DNA from: Eretmocerus hayati
Lineage: Eukaryota > Arthropoda > Insecta > Hymenoptera > Aphelinidae
Assembly (NCBI GenBank): GCA_029851415.1
Contig: CM056742.1
Span: 80,094,748-80,158,747, forward strand
Length of the DNA: 64,000 bases
Reading direction: 5' to 3'
The translations under genes and the position numbers were made by a program. The notes beneath the pieces are model-generated. The model saw only the letters and a program-made list of their open reading frames with translations. It did no database searches and was not told the DNA's origin. Numbering within the stretch: the first letter of the stretch is position 1; each line of letters opens with the position of its first letter. Below are positions 45,400 to 55,842 of the stretch, one piece after another.

Positions 45400-46490
45400 A
45401 TCTTCAGGAAATGCCAGACATCTACAACACTTTTTGAGAATAACTTACCTATACCACCCGCGGAAGATCGTATGCGGATTATCAAGGAATATCATGAAAC
45501 TCTCATGGGAGGTGATAAAGGTATAGCTAAAACTTATTTGCGAATTAGCAGCGACTGGTATAGGCCTGACTTGTTGAATGATGTCAGAATCGTAGTGAAG
45601 GCTTGTTCAACTTGTCAGACAGATAAATTGGTCCGCGTCAAAACCAGGCTACCTCTGGTAATCACCGACACACTCATACGAATATTTAAAGGAATTTCGC
45701 TCGGCTTTTGCGGACGAAAACCAAGAACAAAGAACGTCAATGTTTACATTTTAAATATACAAAACTGCTTAAGTAAATTCGTCATTTTAACAGCAACAAC
45801 TGAAGCTACGTCCAAGGTAGTGGTGCAAATTTCAATGGAAAGTTTTGTTGCAAATTTTGGGTTACCAAGTACGATTATGACAGATCAGAGGGCTCATTCC
45901 ACTGGAGGAATAATGGGATAATTTGCACGGATTTTCAGAATCAATAAGCTAAATTCAACTGCATTCAGACCCTCAACGGATGGTATTATAGAGAAAATGC
46001 ATCCTTCAATGAATGAATTTTTGGCAATATACTCTGAGAACGTGGAAGATTGGGATACGAACCTGCCCCTCGCTCAATACGCGATGAATTCTTCAACTCA
46101 CACTAGCTTAGGATTTTCTTCATATGAAATCGTATATGGGCAAAAGCCGAGAACGCTGTCCGGTATTCCGCCACCCGATCAACTTACAACTTACGATCAT
46201 TACCTGGCAGACATCACAGAGGCTTACACACAAATTCGCACATTAGTTGCAATATCATTGGAGAGGTCGAAATTACACTCTAAATATCAATACGATCGAA
46301 AAATTCTCTCTGTGTCTTTCCGGGAGAGAGAAATGTCTTATTACTAGAAGAACCTCCTACAAGCAAGTTTGCAGAATATGACGAAGGTCCGTATCGAATT
46401 CGAAATAGACTACGATTCTCGCAACGCAAAAATTCAAAAAGACGATCAAATTCGAGTCGTTCGCATAGACAGATTGAAAAATCATTAATC
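45400..46490 (+). pseudogene. Gypsy integrase, broken
   Basis: The zinc-binding N-terminus reads EYHETLMGGDKGIAKTYLRI and VKACSTCQTDKL; the second His of the HHCC finger has become Asp. The core shows KFVILTATTEATSKVV, MESFVANFGLPSTIMTDQ and, after a stop at 45919, STAFRPSTDGIIEKMHPSMN. The first catalytic Asp is lost (ISLGFCG in place of the usual D-x-x-G). A YDEGPYRIRNR-like GPY/F tail follows at about 46375-46405. The enzyme would insert element DNA; this copy cannot. Confidence 0.78.
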
Positions 46491-46544
46491 TGGTTATGAA
46501 GATGAGGCATGATAGAGTGTAGCTGGAACATAATGAAGTGAATT

Positions 46545-47636
46545 TTTTTTTCTAATTAAGTTTGACACTCGATCGATATGATCGGATATCGTATTTATCA
46601 CTCGCGGGAATTTCAAATTATGAAGATATAATTTTTTCGGTCTTTGCGAGTTAAAGTCAGCAGATATTGCTGACGTTTTTGGCATCAATCGAGAATGGAT
46701 TTCACTCAACTCTCGATCAATGCACCTTTAGAGCCTCGTATGGTTCCAAGGATGCATCTAAAGGATTTTGATGGGAAGGAATGAAAAGTAAAAATGAGAA
46801 ATGAGAAACTTTATGAAAAAATTTGGATTCTACGCTGATGTTATGCGTGTTTCGACCTTCTCTCATTGCTCGGGCTTTTCAAAGTGGTGGAAGAGCAATG
46901 AAAGTTTACCACTGACACGCGGCTCAAGTGGCCGAATGTTCGATGGTTTGGACGCCCTTATATACGAAAGTTCATCTTCGTTAAGCGCTTGCGAGAAAGG
47001 TCATTTTAACCCGCTATTCCCATTTGATTTCTCAACATTTTCACTTTGGCAGCTCTTCGGCCTTCTGCCGGAGATATATGTAATTAAGTTTGACACTCGA
47101 TCGATATGATCGGGATAAATACGATATCCGATCATATCGATCGAGTGTCAAAATTGATTACATATATCTCCGGCAGAAGGCCGAAGAGCTGCCAGAGTAA
47201 AAATGTTGAGAAATCAAATGGAAATAGCGGGTTAAAATGACCTTTCTCGCAAGCGCTTAACGAAGATGAACTTTCGTATATAAGGGCGTCCAAACCATCG
47301 AACATTCGGCCACTTGAGCCGCGTGTCAGTGGTAAACTTTCATCGCTCTTCCACCACTTTGAAAAGCCCGAGCAATGAGAGAAGGGCGAAACACGCATAA
47401 CATCAGCGTAGAATCCAAATTTTTTCATATAGTTTCTCATTTCTCATCTTTACTTTTCATTCCTTTCCATCAAAATCCTTTAGATGCATCCTTGGAACCA
47501 TACGAGGCTCTAAAGGTGCATTGATCGAGAGTTGAGTAAAATCCATTCTCGATTGATACCAAAAACGTCAGCAATATCTGCTGACTTTAACTCGCAAAGA
47601 CCGAAAAAATTATATCTTCATAATTTGGAATTCTTC
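46545..47636. mobile_element. Palindrome 9 with near-identical arms
   Basis: Arms 46608-47115 and 47125-47636 are almost identical reverse complements. The two mirror-image 102-residue frames (46801-47109 and 47132-47440) differ at only about five residues. The 60-base segment ttaagtttgacactcgatcg... at 46545-46607 recurs at the centre (47085-47150) and at the end of the shorter relative at 53957-54420. No gene; the frames exist because the palindrome is young. Confidence 0.82.
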
Positions 47637-49055
47637 CTCCTTTGATTCTCTCAAGCCTGAAATTGTGACTTATGTGGACGGGAGGTGAAATTCTATCGTA
47701 TTTTAATTAGACTATAATAGAATGTCTCAATTGTATTGTCTGCAAAATCATTCCAAGACATATCTAAAACTCAAGCCATGTGGAACAAATACACATACAG
47801 GCGAGCGCAAGAATATGTGTATGGCTCCGTCTAATGTTTGTCAAATGGTTAGTATATAGATTCTCTCATACAGTGACGCTCTCGCTCTCGCTGCGTGAGC
47901 GTCTTCCTTTTCAGTATAGTCTCGCGCTCAGCCAAACACACATCACGCTCCCTCGTTCACCATGTGAACATTGAATATCGCCAATTTTTCAGAGTGTTTT
48001 GTTGGAGTGAAATAAAGCTACGGTACTCCCTAGCATAACCCGATGCGTTCTCATCAATTTCGCTACCCTGGAACCATCATCCCGATAATCAGAGAGTAAC
48101 ATTTGATGCAACGGCCGGAAAACAACGCAGGGGTATGCAGTGTCCGCGTTTCGGAGCAAGTCACGGCGTGGCGTCGCCATCTCAGCCTCATGACAAACGC
48201 GCAGTGCGAGACAGACCTTTAACTAAGTCCTGTCCTCTACACTGCATGGGGAGCAAGCAAACAAATAAAATGTTAGTCTCCTCAACCACACGACAAATAT
48301 TGCAGTGGAGAGGAAGGAACTAAATTCGGTTGCTCCGAGTGGCAGAAGCAACAGTGTAGCAAAAATGCTCATGTGTCTAGTGCAGTGACAGAATATTTCA
48401 GATCATGGTCAGAAGTGCGACAGCGCCACAGTGATCCGATCAGAATAACAATTAGATAATGAAATCGAAGCGTCGCGGCAGTGCGAAAGTTAGCCTCGTG
48501 GCAAGGCGGAAGTGGGTGAGACGCCATTTTGAGCTCTCTCGCCGACACGTCAATCGCATCGTCGTCGTCAGTGGCAGTTGGCGCCGGTGCACTTGGGGAT
48601 CAAGGTGCTGATATAACATCAGCAACGGGTGAGCGGCCATTTTGGACTCGCTCGTCACCACGTACTCAGCAGCGTCGTCATCAGTGGCATCAGTGGCAGT
48701 TGGCGGCGACGCGTTCCAGAGTCAAAGCGCTACTACAACGACAAGAGCAAGCGTGGCAGGTTGCTGCATGTTCGGGGCATCATCAGATGCAAATGCGCTC
48801 TCATCGACAAATCGAGCTGCGCCACCAGTAGCGCTAACCATTGTGCTCCGATAAAAGGTGTGTTCGTTCCTTTGTTGAAATTCGTAAACAATGAGCTTGC
48901 TCGCAGCATCCTCATGTACGAATTGACGTGATAGGGAGTAATTGCATTACTCATTCTCCTCGCATATCGGCAGGTCAGGGGCATGAGCTGCGCTCTGCAC
49001 CTCATCATATGAAGCTTCTTGGACGGGTTTATACAGCCCCTGCTCGCATAAGCCA
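47637..49055. other. Non-coding region upstream of BEL Gag; possible LTR remnant
   Basis: An AATAAA at 48011-48016 in a stretch with GCTCTCGCTCTCGCTGCGTG-like composition could mark an old long terminal repeat of the BEL element, but no matching 3' copy was found. At about 48514-48735 two diverged direct repeats share gccattttg and agtggcagttggcg. Small frames on both strands are not supported as genes. Confidence 0.35.
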
Positions 49056-49343
49056 CTTTTCGGAAAGCCATTTTCCGGAATGTCATGAGCACTTTTCGGA
49101 ATTACATTTCCCGGAATGTCATAAGCACTTTTCGGAATTACATTTTCCGGAATGTCATAATCGCTTTTCGGAATTACATTTTCCGGAGTGTCATGAGCAC
49201 TTTTCGGAATTACATTTTCCGGAATGTCATAACCACTTTTCGGAATGACATTTTCCGGAATGTCATGAGTACTTCTCGGAATTACATTTTCCGGAATGTC
49301 ATAAGCTCTTTTCAGAAAACCATTTTCCGGAGTGACATAGATT
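49056..49343. repeat. Minisatellite, eight 36-base units
   Basis: Eight contiguous units start at 49056, 49092, 49128, 49164, 49200, 49236, 49272 and 49308. The unit reads cttttcggaattacattttc followed by cggaatgtcatgagca. Because 36 is a multiple of three, all units stay in frame and give 12-residue peptide repeats in two frames. It lies just before BEL Gag. Confidence 0.92.
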
Positions 49344-49440
49344 CTGGAGTGCTCGTATCATTTTGTAGAGTGCTCCCCACGCCGCAACAGTTTCTAATTC
49401 GTCTGAATTATTCGTTTAGACGGGTGGAAGTTCCAAATAA

Positions 49441-50687
49441 ATGAGTCAACGATATGACCTAGTGCACAATGGCACACTTCGTATCTATTGTACGTTTTCG
49501 CGGCACTCTCTGGTCATCATGGCGACTATAGAGAGGCAACTGAGAAATCAGTCGTGGATTGCTAATCACTCCACCAACTTCAAGAAAACGGGGCGCGCGA
49601 GTATGGCGCAGGGCGCCTGCTCAGCTTGCATGGAAGCCTTGCAAAAACTATGGCAAACTTTCGAGGAAAATCACAATCTCTTGGAAGATGATGAAGACAT
49701 CGATCGTACAGACAGTTATTTCGCCAGTAACGTCTTCTCACAAGTGGAAGAGTCTTTTTACACCAACCTTGGTCTCTACAAGGACTACGCGCTGCAACTT
49801 CGACAGAAAGACGCGGCTTTGGGTGCACCCGCAGCACACATCGGAGGAGACAACATAGCTTTCTCTCATGTGCTAGGCAAGCTGCCAGAGATAAAACTAC
49901 CAACATTCTCGGATGAACCTTCGGAATGGACCAAATTTCGGGACTGATTTACGGAAATGGTCGTCAAGCGTGACCTGCAACCCATCGACAAAATGCATTA
50001 CCTTCGCCAGGCACTGGAAGGCGAAGCAGCTGATCTACTCGAGGAAGTTCCCCACACTGGTACGCATTTTGATGAAACTTGGAAAGATCTCAAAGATCAT
50101 TATGATAATTATCGCTTGCAAATCACGAAGCTAGTGTCTAAATCATTGACCATCAAAGGCATGGTCAATATGTCAGCTAAAGAAGAATGCCGCGTGCGCA
50201 CAACAACTCATAACATGTTACAGGCTCTCAAGGCTTTGGGCAGTCCCATCGAGCATTGGGATCACATCACGGTATTCCTGACAGTTAGTATGTTGACGCC
50301 AGGAATACAACGCAAATGGGAAGAGCATGTTGAGAGCTCAGATGATCCACAACGATCACCCACATTCAACGAACTGAAAAACTTCTTGGAAAAGGGAGCG
50401 CAAGGCTCTTACGCGATTGGAAATCGGTAAAACCTTCAGTAGTACGAACAATACCAAATCCGCAACGGATAACAAAACTAAGCCAACCCAGAGTGGCCAA
50501 CCTAAGAGGACAACGGCACACGTCGCCAGAAGTGAAGAACAGACGCCTGCCGACAAAAAACCGGATTTTGCTACCTCTGCAATGGAGAGCACTACATTAT
50601 CAGATGCGAAGATTTTCGCAGCAAGTCACCGGCGGAGCGGCAAACACTCGTCGTTTCGAAAAATCTATGTTTAAATTGTCTTCCTTC
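49441..50687 (+). pseudogene. BEL Gag, first part
   Basis: Starts at MSQRYDL (49441) or more likely at an internal Met (49519 MATIERQL). It includes ALQKLWQTFEENHNLLEDDE, the DUF1759 block LPEIKLPTFSDEPSEWTKFR (to a TGA at 49945), then KMHYLRQALEGEAADLLEEV and FNELKNFLEKGAQGSYA to 50430. After a frameshift a zinc knuckle appears, CYLCNGEHYIIRC (Cys codons 50569 and 50578), followed by LVVSKNLCLNC, where the hAT-like insert begins. Gag is the structural protein that encloses element RNA. One stop and one frameshift precede the insertion. Confidence 0.82.
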
Positions 50688-51239
50688 CAGGGTTTTCAAC
50701 GAAACGAAACAAAACGCGATTTTTAATTCTGTTTCGTTCATTTTAGCAAAAACAAAACGAAACAGAATTATTTTCAATTATGTTGAACGAAAACAAAACT
50801 AAACGAAAACCAAATCCGTCTTTTTTTTCATAAACAAAACTAAACAAAATTATTGCCATTTCGTTTCGTTGAATATTGTTTCTCAGAATTTATGTTTCGT
50901 TTAGTTTTGTTTATTCACGGAATAAACAGAACTCAATAATTTTGTTTAGTTTCGTGAATAAACGGAATTCAACAAAATTATTTTCTGTCGAAGATGTTTT
51001 GTTTTGCTTCTCACAAACAAAACATAAACGAAATCATTCATAATTATGTTGCGATAAACGAAACCAAACAAAACTCTGTATGATTATGTTGAGGGTAAAC
51101 GAAACTAAACATAAACAAAATGTCATTAAGCGAAACGAAACAAAAATATTCTTGTTTAGTTCAGTTTATCGAGAACTTTGCCCCGACGAGATCGTCATTA
51201 AACGCGGCATTTTTGGGTTAGAGTGATGGAAAAAAATTG

Positions 51240-51682
51240 TCGACACGTTGTGCGGAAAAGTGTTTTTTGCAACTTTGTGCGCGAAGTTGTAGAAAAATGA
51301 GACTTCTCTTCATTATTTACAGTGCGAGAAGTAATGCGTGAATGACTTCTCGCACAGTTTTACATTGACGCACTGGTGGAGTGTGCGTGAATGTGACTTC
51401 TCGCTCTAATGCATTTTCATTCACGCACAGTTCCGAAATATGATGTCACGTCATCCATCTGAATTTGGCCTTTCTTGAAAACTTCGTTTCCAAGATAATC
51501 TTGCTCGGACAGTGGTGCATTTAATTACAACTTCGCGCACAGTTGCAAGAAATAGTATACGCAACACGTGCGAGAAGTTTCCGCACACGTTGCCAACTCG
51601 CGCGAGAAGTAACATTCACGCACTCGTTTGGCAACTTGTGCGGAAATTGACCTTCTCGCACTTGTTGCGTAATATACTATTT
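51240..51682. repeat. Dispersed GTGCG/CTTCTCGC repeat, copy 2 (inverted)
   Basis: Reverse-complement partner of 9146-9545, with the same ordered landmarks and some extra GTGCGAGAAG words. Lies inside the hAT-like insertion. Confidence 0.7.
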
Positions 51683-51756
51683 CATTGCTCCAACGTAAAA
51701 ATGCCGCGTTTAAATAGGATTTTAGGGTTCTCGTCATGAAGAAATATATCCGCACC

Positions 51757-51826
51757 TCGCTTGCACGCCCATTTTGGGCACTGGAGGACATGTCTGTCCT
51801 AGTGCCCGAAATGGGCTACCGCGCTC
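51757..51826. repeat. Stem-loop, about 28-base arms
   Basis: gcacgcccattttgggcact (from about 51762) faces agtgcccgaaatgggct across a 9-13 base loop, with a few mismatches. It lies next to the dispersed repeat. Confidence 0.55.
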
Positions 51827-52329
51827 AGTACGGAAATATACTATCTCCGCAAGCGTCACGGAAAGAGTGCGGAACACTTTCACCCGTGTTGCGTATACTT
51901 TTTTTTGTGCTGAGTGCGGCAAGCTGTCTCGTCTGATCAACAATGAACTGAATGATCTGACGAAAGACAATCTAAGCTCATTCGATGGACCCAGGACCAG
52001 CCGTAGGGTGGCCTTCACGTAGATCTTTGCAGCTGAAAAGATCGAACATAATCGAGGGTAATCTGGTAGATCAGCGGAGAGTCCTAACTCGAAGAGACTA
52101 TCCGACCTCAGAGTTTGTGTTCAGATGGTTGATTCGAGTCGAAAATACATGCTTTGGAGCAGATGATTCCATTTCTCTCCTTTCTTTGTGCTATCCAGTA
52201 TTTCACAGAACGATTTTTGAGGCCCTGGATATGACATTTCCCCCTTATGTACGCTGGCAAAAATAATGGAGGTGACTTAGAATTTTCGCCGCGTGGATTC
52301 AATCTATTTCCATCATGTCAAAATCCAAA

Positions 52330-52480
52330 TAGTAGATTTCGATACAAGGGCGGGGATGTTGGTTTCCGTGGCCCGAGCGATGTTTTTCCGGCCCGAGCCT
52401 TGGTCGGAATCATCGCTCGGAAGCGGAAACCACCCCGCCCGAGTGTCGGATACTATTTTTTCATCGTCGGCGTGGGAAAG
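52330..52480. repeat. Short hairpin element, ACAAGGG-type, copy 1
   Basis: Begins ttcgatacaagggcgggg and ends tcggatactattttttc. Inside is a hairpin, ggtttccg-ggcc-gagcgatg against catcgctcgg--cggaaacc. A second member lies at 55210-55365. Confidence 0.6.
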
Positions 52481-53393
52481 ACAATCAAAATAACAGCTCT
52501 TTCCCGCACAGACGATGAAAGAAATAGTTACATGGCTAATTTTTTGAGCTTTTCCCGCGACGGGATTTGGTTGTTTGACATGTTTCCTTTCAACTCTACT
52601 TGTCACGAAGTTTTTCAGACTGAATTTGGGTCATGCTGTTATTATTTTAACGAAATTCCTCATTTTTAAAGAAAACCTCCTGATAAGAGAGATATGTATG
52701 GCTTGAAGTCTACTCTGAGCATTCGGTGTTACAAGCTATCGAAAATAAATCGGTCATTATTGTATTTTAAGAGATTAATTCGGGCTAACTCACTATATCG
52801 ATCACTTCGATGGACGCTCCATGAGAATCCGTGGAACCTAAATTATTGTAGTCCGAGGAAGCTATATTTTGACTCTTACTATTTAAAATTTTGGAAATAA
52901 TTCGTTTAGGGATTGACGTGAGACTCAATTACCAACTGTCATTCAATAGAATAAGTGGCCAAAAGTTCGAATGGAGTGGTTTGCAGCTCACTAGTCAGAA
53001 CAGGGCCCTTACTCGTTCCGTGTTAGTTTTTGCGATAGCTCTCATATACCAAAATTAAAGTAAAAGTCAGTAATGAGATTAAAGATTGATAATTCATGTT
53101 CGGAAGAATGAACGATATTCAGATTACTTATAGGACCCTGTTACATTTATTCAATAGTTCTTAATAGAATTTTTTCTACAGTGTTGTAGACACCAAAACA
53201 TCGGAAAATTGCAAAAAAATTCATTCACGTGAATTAGTGAGAGAGTTTTCGCATTATATGTGCAACAGTTGTCAGGTACTTGCTCATGATACCGATGGAT
53301 TCATGATCCAATTCCGTAGAATATTTGTAGAAGCCACGAGAAAATGAGTGAGGTAGTGCTTCCGGAGGGTGCGCGGAGGCGGGGCGTGGTCCA

Positions 53394-53410
53394 GGGGGCG
53401 AAGCCCCCCA
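53394..53410. repeat. GC hairpin GGGGGCGAAGCCCCC
   Basis: A perfect short palindrome within the otherwise AT-rich insert. The same core is found at 8237-8249. Confidence 0.5.
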
Positions 53411-53956
53411 CATGGTAAAAAATCCTGATATAAGTGCATTATATTTGAATAAAACTTCAACTCAATTTTGAAAAATTTGATTTTGGTACATATTTCAAAA
53501 TAAATTGATCCATTTACATCCTTTTCAGTCTCACTCGATCTCAAATTTGAGCTACTCATAATCATAAAAAAGTCCAAAGAAGCAAAAAAATCTGTAAATC
53601 ATGACCCATCATATGGCAAATTCCAAATCCATGTTATCCCAGGAGACACTCAAATTTCAAAGCAACTCAAAATGGGATTTTCAATCGTAATTTTGACCGT
53701 AGATATGTTTTTCGATGAGAATACAGTAGAATCCGGCTATAATGACCCGGATATGATAAGAATTCGGTCATAACGAGCGAAAATTCTGGCAAAATTTGGT
53801 TTCGGCACCGGCTCTACCGAGCAAATCGATTTGGAAGCCGTTCAACTATGAGTTTCGGAGCCTAAGACTCGGGGTGAATACGAGTATCAATACGAATACG
53901 CATGCAGTATGATTCTATAAGTGAGCGAAATGGATAGATCGAATACAAGGAAGAGA

Positions 53957-54420
53957 CTTATGAAGATATAATTCTTCGGTCTTTGCGAGTTCAAGTCAGC
54001 AGATATTGCTGACGTTTTTGGCATCAATCGAGAATGGATTTCACTCCACTCTCGATCAATGCACCTTTAGAGCCTCGTATGGTTCCGGGGATGCATCTAA
54101 AAGATTTTGATGGAAAGGAATGAAGAGTGAAGATGAGAAATGAGGAACTTGATGAAAAATTTGGATTCTACGCTTTATTTTCGATTCATCTTTACTCTTC
54201 ATTCCTTCCCATCAAAATCCTTTAGATGCATCCTCGGAACCATACGAGGCTTTCAAGGTGCATTGATCAAGAGTGGAGTAGAATCCATTCTCGATTGATG
54301 CCAAAAACGTCAGCAATATCTGCTGACTTAAACTCGCAAAGACCGAAAAATTATATCTTCATAATTTGAAATTCCCGCGAGGGATAAATACGATATCCGA
54401 TCATGCCGATCGAGTGTCAA
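53957..54420. mobile_element. Short relative of palindrome 9
   Basis: Both arms begin/end with attatgaagatataatt-ttcgg and share gtcagcagatattgctgacg and ctctcgatcaatgcaccttt with 46608-47636. The centre of about 580 bases is missing. The tail gggataaatacgatatccga...gtgtcaaaatt follows on the right (54388-54425), whereas in palindrome 9 it lies on the left. An internally deleted copy. Confidence 0.75.
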
Positions 54421-54869
54421 AATTAACTACATACAAGGAAGAGACATTTCATGACGAGTACAACCTGGTAAACTTTGACGTGAAATTAAAATTTCTCAGC
54501 TACAAGTTCTCAGTTATCCATCATTTGTACTAGTCCATATTTCATCTTGCGGTTCATCCAATTCATGACAAATGCGAATTCCTAAATATTGTATGTCCAT
54601 ACCGCTATGTGGATTGATGCACATCTACGTCATTGTCGTCCTGTCATCGTATTCTGAATGTTATAGTTATCTGAAATCTTGATAAGAGAGACTTTACAAA
54701 CTCAAGATTAGTTTTTTCCACCCATCAAGGATAGTTGTAACGGAATCATATATAACGAGCTTCTTTCTTCGGTCCCTTGGAGCTCGTTATAACGGAAATG
54801 TTTTGAATAGAGAGAAAAATGAGAATGTCAATATCGAGAGAAGCTATATCGAGAAGAATATTCACCCCT

Positions 54870-54940
54870 GGATCTAGGATCGAACTGGGAACCGTCTTCT
54901 TGCCGAGAAGATGCTCTAACATCTTAGCTATCTGGGTCTC
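54870..54940 (-). repeat. tRNA-like sequence (tRNA-derived repeat)
   Basis: On the minus strand, tagctaagatgttagagcat resembles the D-arm/A-box region and cccagttcgatcct a B box, 71 bases overall, with a possible anticodon stem (catcttct / agaagacg). The ends do not pair as an acceptor stem, so it is not a functional tRNA gene. Probably the head of a SINE. Confidence 0.5.
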
Positions 54941-55209
54941 GACATCACGTCTCTATCTCAGTCTAATGGTAATGCAAACTGTGATCATCAAAACAACTTG
55001 AAGAGTATTCAAATATCGCCAACAAGTCAAGAAATTTACAAAAACTAGCAAAATTTGGTGGTCATCATAATTTTCCGATGATAGATATCCGTTCTGCGTT
55101 CTTTCCTAAGGAGTCATTTTTCCGCACGGCTCGTACTTTTTTGCACTCATTTCCGCACGCAAAACTGTGCGGAGAGGTAACTTTCCCGTACAGGTTTATG
55201 CACGCAAGC

Positions 55210-55375
55210 TTAAAATAGGACATTTCAATACAAGGGTGGAAAACTTTTTTTTCGCGTCCGAGTGATGGGTTTCCGGCCCGAGCCGTAGGCGAGGGTCGGA
55301 ATCATCACGAGGGTGCGAAAAATGAGTTTTACATCCGTGTTTCGAATACTATTTTTTGACAAACTGTGAGAGAAA
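55210..55375. repeat. Short hairpin element, ACAAGGG-type, copy 2
   Basis: Begins tttcaatacaagggtggaaa and ends gtttcgaatactattttttg, with an internal hairpin (ccgagtgatg facing catcac-agg). Inverted terminal words recur just downstream at 55432-55490 (ccacccttgtatcgaaatgt, twice). Confidence 0.6.
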
Positions 55376-55842
55376 GGGGAAAATCAGTGCAGAAAAGTTA
55401 CTTTCTCGCACAGTGTGTCAAAAGAAGTTTTTCCACCCTTGTATCGAAATGTACTATTTTCCACCCTTGTGTCGAAATGTATTATCTTTGCATGAGACAT
55501 GAAAATGAGGACCTCATTGTAACTGGAACCACGTGTGATCTGATTTCTACTTCAACAGAAACGTATGTAAAGATCGCCTCTGTCATACATCCATCTCAGG
55601 AGTAATGCGAGGATGACAAAAATTGAAAATTCACAAAAACGTACATTTTAGTAGGTGAGGAGTTCCTTCATCTTGTAACAAGGACCATTGGGAACCCCTA
55701 TAAACTGTCAGAATCCCCCCTGTTCACTTTTCTGACGCCGAAGACAGCTCATTCCTGGGATGAAGTGTACATCAGAATAGTTGTCATACCGAGGTTCTTA
55801 TTTGAATACATGAGGATATCCGTTGTCCACGCGAGTGTCATA

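Larger units (their letters stand above)
33188..46500 (+). mobile_element. Ty3/gypsy LTR retrotransposon, decayed, with OTU-like module
   Basis: Gag, nucleocapsid zinc knuckle, protease, reverse transcriptase, RNase H, a linker with an OTU-like cysteine protease, and integrase occur in this order on the plus strand. The element is interrupted by palindromes at 35774-36844 and 36958-40409. Many stops and frameshifts, and loss of key RT and integrase residues, show it cannot move. I could not find matching long terminal repeats: the 5' flank starts at the piggyBac-like MITE and the 3' end runs into palindrome 9. An envelope gene was not found. Confidence 0.85.

Noticed and set aside
46801..47440. 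Two 102-residue frames with near-identical proteins on opposite strands
   Set aside because: They are the two arms of one young palindrome; there is no domain, splice signal or independent support.
47637..48100. 5' LTR of the BEL element
   Set aside because: An AATAAA is present but no matching 3' copy or clear primer-binding site could be found; left as a possibility only.
48529..48931. Overlapping 100-residue Ser/Ala-rich frames
   Set aside because: They come from two diverged direct repeats with GTC/GTCGTC-rich composition; no domain or start context.
49027..49343. CRISPR array
   Set aside because: The repeats are contiguous 36-base units without unique spacers, in a eukaryotic retrotransposon context.
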